35,382 nt of DNA. It comes from a virus. Positions 30,104 through 35,382 of this stretch are shown piece by piece. The stretch is taken from positions 1-35,382 of IMG/VR virus record IMGVR_UViG_3300023116_004501; one strand, written 5' to 3'. Both the position numbers and the translations under genes were made by a program. The notes beneath the pieces are model-generated. The model made no database searches, was not told the origin of the DNA, and was given only the letters and a program-made list of their open reading frames with translations. Positions within the stretch are counted from its first letter, which is position 1. Each line of letters opens with the position of its first letter.

Positions 30104-31752
30104 TGAAAAAACTTATCCCCATATTTTTTGCGTTGACCGCATGCGGTGGGGGAAGTGGTACTCAAGAGCAAGAAGAAGTGGTGGTAACACCACCTCCAGC
30201 AGCAGGAACTGTTCTGGAGACAGCGTGCGAAGGCACGACACTCATCGAAACCATTGCTGACGGCAATGGTGGTTCGACAACAGAAGAAACTGAAAACTCA
30301 GAGGATTGTGGTTATGAACCACCTCCTGCATTTGGTGTTGCGTTAGGCAAACCGTATTGCGCTAATGCTGCTGAACAACAGTTTATAGACCTACTCAACA
30401 CAATACAAAATCTCGGCGAGTATGATGTAGTACAAGACTATGCTGACGGAGAAGGCGGGACTTATTCAGAAGTAACCGAAACTGATTCGGAAGAATGTGG
30501 TTATGAACCACCACCCGAAGCAGGCACTCTGTTGGGTGATTCGTATTGTGCAGGTACACTGACATCAGAAGAATATGATCCATTGTTTGAGAGTATCAAC
30601 CACCTGTTGCCCGAAGATCGCTTACAAGATTATGCTGACGGTGAAGGTGGTTCATATACTGAGCGCACTGTACACCTCGATCAATCATGCTTTGTACAGA
30701 TGGAAAAACCTGATGACTGCCCTACAGATCCGACTGACAATAATGATTCTCGATATGATTACCTGACTTGCGATGGCATCAAACAAAAAACTGGAGTCAG
30801 TTTTCCATACCAACCAAGGTCAGAACATACTGGCAGGGCGATCATTGACATGTTGTTTGTCGTTGATACTGCATTGACCGAAGAAGATCGCGATGGTATG
30901 ACAGTGGAGGAGTTTGTCGATAAACAAATCTATGAATCGAATCATATGTATATGGCATCAGGCACATACGCTCTTGTTCGCCGAGCAGGGATTGTAATGG
31001 TAGATGTTGCTGAGGGTGATTTGTACCGTCAGTATGATGCATTCTTTAATGAGCGATATGAGTTTCAAGGTCTTAGTGATTGGCAACGAGAAGCAGAAGC
31101 TGACTTGGCATTCTTATTTAAAAAACTGCCCGAGGAACCAATCGCATGTGGTGTTGCTAATCTTGATGCAACACGTGGTATCGACAAGTCGAGAGGTATT
31201 ATACAGTGTTTTAATAATACAGTGTTTCAAGAATATGAGACGACAAGATATTACGAACGAGCACACGAGACATTCGCTCATGAGATTGGACATCTATTAG
31301 GTGCTCAACACGAATATAATGACGTTAGAGGCAATTATGGTCTCTTTGAATATTCATATGGTCACCACTTAGAAGGATATAATCCGCAAGCAGATAATCC
31401 TGATTACGAAGGTGTCTATGGTGGGTTCGGTACGATCATGACTTATGCTGACTTGCCGACAGGCAGGTTCTCAGATTATAATGTCAGTTGTACCTTCGGT
31501 GAGGGAACAGGAGAATATGAAGGGCAATCAGTGAAGTTGGGAACAACAGGTGGTTGCTTCTGTTTGGAAGAAATTGAAAACCAACCGCCACCTACCAACA
31601 ACGCTGAAACTATACTCCGAACTCGTTGGTTGATGAGTCAGTTACATGAACTAGGGCATGAGATTGCTGCACAATCTGCTCCTTTCTCTTGGAGCACTTT
31701 TAGAATGGACGGATTGACTATAGAGGATGATCCACAAATTTGTTTATTTTGA
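30103..31752 (+). CDS. Lipoprotein zinc metalloprotease (metzincin)
   Basis: A 549-residue protein starting at 30103 (ATG overlapping the previous TAA; the ATG at 30061 is inside that gene). MKKLIPIFFALTACGGGSG has a signal peptide with an LTAC lipobox, so it should be a lipoprotein anchored in a membrane. Residues ~30-200 contain three repeats of a PPPxxGTxLxxxYC...DGEGGxYTE...CGYE unit. The C-terminal domain has the metzincin signature HEIGHLLGAQH (393-403) and a Met-turn in TIMTYAD (Met446). It resembles M12-type/peptidyl-Asp peptidases. It interrupts the gp44-gp62 pair. A role in modifying the host surface or degrading surface proteins is inferred only. Confidence 0.82.
   Translation: MKKLIPIFFALTACGGGSGTQEQEEVVVTPPPAAGTVLETACEGTTLIETIADGNGGSTTEETENSEDCGYEPPPAFGVALGKPYCANAAEQQFIDLLNTIQNLGEYDVVQDYADGEGGTYSEVTETDSEECGYEPPPEAGTLLGDSYCAGTLTSEEYDPLFESINHLLPEDRLQDYADGEGGSYTERTVHLDQSCFVQMEKPDDCPTDPTDNNDSRYDYLTCDGIKQKTGVSFPYQPRSEHTGRAIIDMLFVVDTALTEEDRDGMTVEEFVDKQIYESNHMYMASGTYALVRRAGIVMVDVAEGDLYRQYDAFFNERYEFQGLSDWQREAEADLAFLFKKLPEEPIACGVANLDATRGIDKSRGIIQCFNNTVFQEYETTRYYERAHETFAHEIGHLLGAQHEYNDVRGNYGLFEYSYGHHLEGYNPQADNPDYEGVYGGFGTIMTYADLPTGRFSDYNVSCTFGEGTGEYEGQSVKLGTTGGCFCLEEIENQPPPTNNAETILRTRWLMSQLHELGHEIAAQSAPFSWSTFRMDGLTIEDDPQICLF
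30190..30690 (+). repeat. Three in-frame protein repeats inside the lipoprotein gene
   Basis: Three units of about 45-60 codons begin near 30190, 30318 and 30508. Each starts with a Pro-rich PPP(A/E)xG stretch and the later ones contain the element DYADGEGG(T/S)Y, near two cysteines. The DNA copies are diverged, so the repeat is clear at protein level. Confidence 0.75.
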
Positions 31753-31761
31753 GATTATATT

Positions 31762-32136
31762 ATGAATCCATTTGATGTTTTGAATAGTGTAAACCACAAC
31801 AAGAAAGACATACTTGATGCTGAGAACGAGAAGCAATACCCTTCGTTCATGGTAAACCGTGGTCTTTCATACTTCCGCGACACCGTTTTACTTGCCAACG
31901 AGATGAACAGGAATCATCATCTCGATGGTCGCCTACAGTTTGACTTCCTTCGTAATGCCATCAGAGCGAGGAAGCGATTTAGTAAGTGGGCGAAGAAGGC
32001 GAAGATAGATAACATTGACGTGATCAAGGAAGCATATGGGTACAGCACTGCGAAAGCAGAGGCAGTATCCGATCTCTTTACTCAGGAAGATATCGACAAC
32101 CTGTCCAAGAAACTCTCCAAAGGAGGGAAACGCTAA
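31762..32136 (+). CDS. 62: Clamp loader small subunit gp62
   Basis: A 124-residue protein, shorter than T4 gp62 (187) but matching the short gp62 of marine T4-like phages. Landmarks are YPSFMVNRGLSYFRDTVLLANEMN (T4: [24 protein letters not shown]) and RARKRFSKWAKK (T4: RGKRYGKWAK). It forms the fifth clamp-loader subunit with four gp44. It begins nine bases after the metalloprotease gene and is followed by regA, as in T4 where 44-62-regA-43 are consecutive. Confidence 0.9.
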   Translation: MNPFDVLNSVNHNKKDILDAENEKQYPSFMVNRGLSYFRDTVLLANEMNRNHHLDGRLQFDFLRNAIRARKRFSKWAKKAKIDNIDVIKEAYGYSTAKAEAVSDLFTQEDIDNLSKKLSKGGKR

Positions 32137-32228
32137 ATAGTCCTAAGCAGTATTCTGTGAAATAATAACTACAATCTAAAATATGGGACTAGTGTATGGA
32201 ATCGGTAGTATCATGGACGCCAGCGGAC

Positions 32229-32603
32229 ATGTTGGAAGTCACGCTGAACGAACCAGACGATTTTCTAAAAGTACGAGAGACCTTGACAAGGATAGGCATT
32301 GCCTCTCGAAAAGAAAAGAAACTGTTTCAATCTTGCCACATTTTGCACAAGCAAGGCAGATATTTTATTGTTCATTTTAAAGAACTATTTTTACTTGATG
32401 GCAAAAAAGCAACTCTTGAAGAAGCTGACATTGCCAGAAGAAACACAATCGCAACTCTTTTGAGCGATTGGGGTTTAGTTAATATAATCGACAATTCTAT
32501 GGCGCGAGATAAAGCACCTTTGCGCCAGATTAAAGTTGTTTCGTTTAGAGAGAAAAGTGAATGGGAACTTTGCCCCAAATATAATATAGGGGTCAAGCAC
32601 TAA
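32229..32603 (+). CDS. regA: Translational repressor RegA
   Basis: A 124-residue protein (T4 RegA is 122). MLEVTLNEPDDFLKVRETLTRIGIA matches T4 MIEITLKKPEDFLKVKETLTRMGIA, and QSCHILHKQG, RYFIVHFKE and the ending PKYNIG correspond. It binds initiation regions of early phage mRNAs and blocks ribosome loading. I prefer the ATG at 32229 because it gives the family N-terminus; an ATG at 32196 would add 11 residues, and neither has a good ribosome site. The poor site fits translational self-control. Gene order 44-62-regA-43 is preserved with insertions. Confidence 0.93.
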   Translation: MLEVTLNEPDDFLKVRETLTRIGIASRKEKKLFQSCHILHKQGRYFIVHFKELFLLDGKKATLEEADIARRNTIATLLSDWGLVNIIDNSMARDKAPLRQIKVVSFREKSEWELCPKYNIGVKH

Positions 32604-32609
32604 AAATAT

Positions 32610-33446
32610 ATGATCGACGCTTATATGATTTGCGACATGGGCAATCCCTTGTCGATGCGGTATGTAGAACTTTCTTTAGCATCCTTTGAACCAGTGAGTG
32701 ATATCGTCAGTATCACTCCTGTTCAATGCACCACACCAGATACTCTGCCTATCAGGTTCGAGAAGAATCAAGAACCCATCCCTTTCTATGTTGGCGAGGC
32801 AGGTCCGGACGATTATCTTCACGCTCGTTTCTTTGGCGGTACGTTCTGCGATAACGAAGTCTACAACTCTATCATGCATTCCCAGTTGATGCTGATTGAA
32901 CGTATCGCCGCTGGTGAACCTATCGCTATCATGGAGCATGACGCTGCCTTGATCAACGAAGAAACTTTCCGTACCATGGTAGATGAGCATTGGGGCGAAG
33001 TTGATGTGTTTATGCCAGGAACCTGTATGGAGTTTTATGGTATGACGCAGCGATATGCTGAAAAATTTGTAGACCTCATGTATAACTTTCCTTACACTGA
33101 CAGCAGGATATCAGGTCCGTTTGGTGCTATGCTATTGCTCGAGCAGATGGGTTTACCTTTCCCTGACTATGAAGTGTTGGTGCCGACTAAGGGGAGAGAG
33201 GATATAGATAGACAGTGTTTGTCGCCCAGCATCAAAACTAGCACTGAAGGTATAGGGTATGAGTTCTACGATCCTGCTTGTAAGCAGTTTATGTTTCGTA
33301 ATGGCGGCAACACCAATCAAATGAAATATGACCTCGACAAACCAATGTTTGAAACTATGAGTTTTAAAACAGCAAATGGTGCTGTTACTAATGCTGCTGG
33401 CGGAGGACCGACTTGGAGTCGCGATTTCGTGATCATTGAAGACTAA
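32610..33446 (+). CDS. Possible GT25-like (GT-A) glycosyltransferase
   Basis: A 278-residue protein of uncertain family. The segment ERIAAGEPIAIMEHDAALINEETF has the form of a GT25-type metal-binding strand (EHDA where family members carry EDD), followed by VDVFMPGTCMEFYGMTQRYAEKFVDLM, comparable to the GT25 acceptor-loop helix. The remainder, including SRISGPFGAMLLLEQMG and a Gly/Asn-rich C-terminus, is unfamiliar. It sits between RegA and a fibre-like gene, and a role in decorating the fibre is conceivable (inference). The start has a weak ribosome site. Confidence 0.45.
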   Translation: MIDAYMICDMGNPLSMRYVELSLASFEPVSDIVSITPVQCTTPDTLPIRFEKNQEPIPFYVGEAGPDDYLHARFFGGTFCDNEVYNSIMHSQLMLIERIAAGEPIAIMEHDAALINEETFRTMVDEHWGEVDVFMPGTCMEFYGMTQRYAEKFVDLMYNFPYTDSRISGPFGAMLLLEQMGLPFPDYEVLVPTKGREDIDRQCLSPSIKTSTEGIGYEFYDPACKQFMFRNGGNTNQMKYDLDKPMFETMSFKTANGAVTNAAGGGPTWSRDFVIIED

Positions 33447-33454
33447 ATAACAGT

Positions 33455-34591
33455 ATGCCAAAAAAACCCGAATACATTGTCTACGACACTAACACTGGAT
33501 TTGCCATTGAGGAAGCGTGCAGCACAAAATCCGGTTCTTCTTTCGTTGAAGCTGCTACCACAGTAATCAGAACAGGCACTTCACTGATTACTCCTGAAGG
33601 TAATGATTCAGATGGTTATTGGACTGGATACGGCATCACCATAGGGCATTATGGTTATCCAGACGATCCGTTCGTAGGATTAGACTCTTTAGGTAATCCA
33701 ATCCTTGTTCCTATCCCTAGATTTGATCCATGGTATTGGGATTCAACTCGCCCTAATGGCGACGGTACTTTTGGTGGTTGGGTAGACAGTGATGGAGATT
33801 CTAGTGCTCCTCCTCTTGGCGAAGGTCACTATGCTTGTTGGGGTTTAACTGATGAGCAAAAAGCACTGCTGGTAGACGGTGGTGGTGGAATGGATATGGG
33901 AGGTGGCGGTGGCGGTGCCGGAGGAGGAGGTGGATCCTACTCTGGCGGTAGTCAAGGTGGTTCCGGACAAGGTGGCGGTGGTGGTGGCGGTGACAATGCT
34001 ACCGTCGAAGACACTGTCGGAACTGCCATTCTGTATCCAGATGGTGGCGGTGGCATAAAATCTGATGGACCAATGTGTGCACTTGACAGTGTACGCAGTT
34101 GTTTGTTCCAAGGATCGTTCGACGATTCTTGTAGTATGAATAAGATCATGCTACATGGTCTAGATGGTGGTATACTGTTAGACGAATATGATAATGCTCC
34201 CGCGACTTCAATCATGTGGCCCGCTGTCCGTACTGCTGGTGTGTGCGGTGATCCAACTGATAGAATTATGGACATCGGCAATGCTGATTTTAAGTTTAAC
34301 TGGATTCATGGGTTCAAGTTTGTTGTGCATGGCACAGCTGGTGCTGATGCTGGCATACAACCAGAAACTAATAATGTCACTGATATCGGTACAACTGGTC
34401 TCAGGTTTAAAAAGATTTGGGTAAATGAGATTCATTTTACCTCAGGTATTGCTGCTGTTTATTGGGGTGGATCATCACCCAGTGCTGTCAAAGCAGCACT
34501 TGACAACCTAGCAACAAGAGTTTACAATCTTGAGAATTCGACTGCTCTTGCTGATCACGCACTACTAACAAGTGGTGTCCACGGTCTCTAA
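33455..34591 (+). CDS. Tail-fibre-like virion protein with glycine-rich linker
   Basis: A 378-residue protein. Residues ~140-180 are almost pure Gly/Ser (an eight-codon GGN run is visible in the DNA at 33886-34003), joining an N-terminal domain with several Trp/Tyr-rich turns (FDPWYWDS) to a C-terminal domain. The C-terminus has the fibre-type phrases NVTDIGTTGLRFKKIWVNEIHF and ALADHALLTSGVHGL, as in phage fibres that end with an HAxxTSGVHG element. It is probably a short fibre, fibre-tip or virion surface protein. A structural gene inside the replication cluster is unusual. No ribosome site stands out. Confidence 0.6.
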   Translation: MPKKPEYIVYDTNTGFAIEEACSTKSGSSFVEAATTVIRTGTSLITPEGNDSDGYWTGYGITIGHYGYPDDPFVGLDSLGNPILVPIPRFDPWYWDSTRPNGDGTFGGWVDSDGDSSAPPLGEGHYACWGLTDEQKALLVDGGGGMDMGGGGGGAGGGGGSYSGGSQGGSGQGGGGGGGDNATVEDTVGTAILYPDGGGGIKSDGPMCALDSVRSCLFQGSFDDSCSMNKIMLHGLDGGILLDEYDNAPATSIMWPAVRTAGVCGDPTDRIMDIGNADFKFNWIHGFKFVVHGTAGADAGIQPETNNVTDIGTTGLRFKKIWVNEIHFTSGIAAVYWGGSSPSAVKAALDNLATRVYNLENSTALADHALLTSGVHGL

Positions 34592-34596
34592 ACTAC

Positions 34597-34625
34597 TTGC
34601 TTTTTCTTTCAAAATAGGTTACAAT
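34597..34625 (+). promoter_or_regulatory. Sigma70-type promoter for gene 43
   Basis: TTGCTT (34597-34602), 17-bp spacer, TACAAT (34620-34625), identical hexamers and spacing to the promoter at 3365. It lies in the short gap before the DNA polymerase gene. Confidence 0.82.
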
Positions 34626-34628
34626 AGA

Positions 34629-34645
34629 TACTCTGTTATGGAGTA
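34629..34645 (+). promoter_or_regulatory. Inverted repeat over the gene 43 ribosome site
   Basis: TACTC (34629-34633) and GAGTA (34641-34645) can form a 5-bp hairpin with a 7-base loop. The right arm covers the GGAG ribosome site. It starts four bases after the -10 box, so the left arm may only be transcribed by read-through. In T4 gp43 represses its own translation through a 5-bp hairpin beside its ribosome site; the match here is suggestive. Confidence 0.4.
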
Positions 34646-34649
34646 GTGA

Positions 34650-35382
34650 ATGAAGTTTTATACTAACATCTCTCGTGTTGGTAACAGTATTTGTTACCGA
34701 GGATACGAGAACGGTGAACGCAAGCAGTATCGCGACACCTTCAAACCTGTTATGTATCTCCCCGCAAATAAACCCGACTCTATCTGGAAAACTCTGGATG
34801 GTCGGACTGTGTCGGAGGTGCAGTTTGAGACGTTGTCCGAAGCGACTGAGTTTTGGAAACAGTACGATGGCGTAGATAATGTTGAGGTTCATGGTAACAA
34901 CAACTTCGCTGCGCAGTACATACAGAAACATTATCCCAACGAAATAACCTATGACCCTGCCCAGATCCTCGTCGCTAATATCGACATCGAGGTTGAGTCC
35001 GATGATGGATTCCCTGAACCTGAGCGAGCAGAGAAGGAAGTACAATCTATCTGCCTCAAGTATCATGGTCGCCCTGACTTTTTCATATTCGCACTTGAAG
35101 ATAAGTATGACCCCGAGAAAACTCAGATCGACGTTGCTCCGGAGCATATCAAGTTTATTAAGTGTGATGGCGAACTTGATCTCATCCTCAAGTTCCTTGG
35201 TTTCTGGAGTGGCAAGGATACCTGCCCCGATGTCGTAACAGGTTGGAACGTCAGACTGTTTGATATTCCATATCTGATTAATCGTGTCAACAATCTGCTC
35301 GGTGGTGATGCCTTCAAGAAGATGTCACCATGGGGTATCGTCCGCGAGAAGATGATTAGTCTCAAGGGCAGAAAGCAACAGG
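34650..35382 (+). CDS. 43: Family B DNA polymerase gp43, N-terminal part (3' end outside window)
   Basis: The first 244 codons of the replicative polymerase (T4 gp43 is 898 residues); the frame stays open to the right edge. MKFYTNISRVGNSI begins as T4 MKEFYISIETVGNNI. The exonuclease I motif is seen as ANIDIEVE (T4 ANCDIEVT), and TGWNVRLFDIPYLINRVN is the Exo II region (T4 TGWNIEGFDVPYIMNRVK). The proofreading exonuclease active-site Asp and Glu are therefore present in the visible part. GGAG sits six bases before the ATG, overlapped by a possible operator hairpin. The gene follows 44-62-regA as in T4. Confidence 0.96.
   Translation, partial: MKFYTNISRVGNSICYRGYENGERKQYRDTFKPVMYLPANKPDSIWKTLDGRTVSEVQFETLSEATEFWKQYDGVDNVEVHGNNNFAAQYIQKHYPNEITYDPAQILVANIDIEVESDDGFPEPERAEKEVQSICLKYHGRPDFFIFALEDKYDPEKTQIDVAPEHIKFIKCDGELDLILKFLGFWSGKDTCPDVVTGWNVRLFDIPYLINRVNNLLGGDAFKKMSPWGIVREKMISLKGRKQQ

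Noticed and set aside
1-35382. CRISPR arrays, insertion sequences, integrase or attachment sites
   Set aside because: No spaced direct repeats, terminal inverted repeats with transposase, or recombinase genes were found on reading.

Overview
This window looks like part of the genome of a T4-type (Straboviridae-like or marine T4-superfamily) contractile-tail phage. Every gene I can support is on the + strand. Genes are tightly packed, often overlap by 4 to 20 bases, and the T4 core genes are readily recognised: 21, 22, 23, uvsY, uvsW, 55, 47, 46, 45, 44, 62, regA and 43. Gene order, the short 124-residue gp62, the CobS-like ATPase and the many small metabolic genes resemble marine T4-like phages rather than coliphage T4. 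No photosynthesis genes are seen. The phage-encoded IscU is very close to gammaproteobacterial IscU, so a marine gammaproteobacterial host is my best guess (inference).

Layout. 1-2794 is the head module: the end of prohead protease gp21, scaffold gp22 and major capsid protein gp23, closed by a strong terminator. 2926-3931 holds a secreted small protein and a tail-tube-fold protein. 3934-11353 is a recombination/late-transcription block (uvsY, uvsW, late sigma gp55, gp47/gp46), interleaved with IscU, a degenerate glutaredoxin and a methyltransferase. 11350-17555 is a continuous modification cassette: two 2-oxoglutarate/Fe(II) oxygenases (one TET/JBP-like), a cytidylyltransferase-like protein, a GalE-like epimerase, a GT4 glycosyltransferase, an unknown protein and UDP-galactopyranose mutase. 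17634-22618 contains a GIY-YIG-like protein, small proteins, and a metallopeptidase/VWA protein with its MoxR/CobS-type AAA+ ATPase; it is served by three copies of one promoter module. 22681-25242 has a methyltransferase, sliding clamp gp45, a peroxiredoxin and a winged-helix protein. A tRNA-Pro gene follows. 25362-28914 is a second oxygenase/glycosyltransferase cluster. 28945-35382 has clamp loader gp44/gp62, RegA and DNA polymerase gp43, interrupted by a lipoprotein metzincin, a possible glycosyltransferase and a fibre-like protein.

How the genes work together. gp43, gp45, gp44/gp62 form the replisome core; UvsY, UvsW and gp46/47 drive recombination-dependent replication; gp55 with gp45 would switch on late transcription; RegA represses early mRNAs. 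The most interesting part is 11350-17555. A TET/JBP-like base oxygenase sits in one run with enzymes that would make a sugar nucleotide (UDP-Gal, then UDP-galactofuranose) and with glycosyltransferases. That is consistent with a DNA hypermodification pathway that hydroxylates a pyrimidine methyl group and adds a sugar, possibly galactofuranose. This is an inference from gene content; glycan or virion decoration is the main alternative.

Regulation. I found eight sigma70-type promoters with 16-17 bp spacers, grouped in recognisable sequence families, and two to three intrinsic terminators. Promoter positions also moved several start codons downstream. No CRISPR array, insertion sequence, integrase or attachment site was seen.
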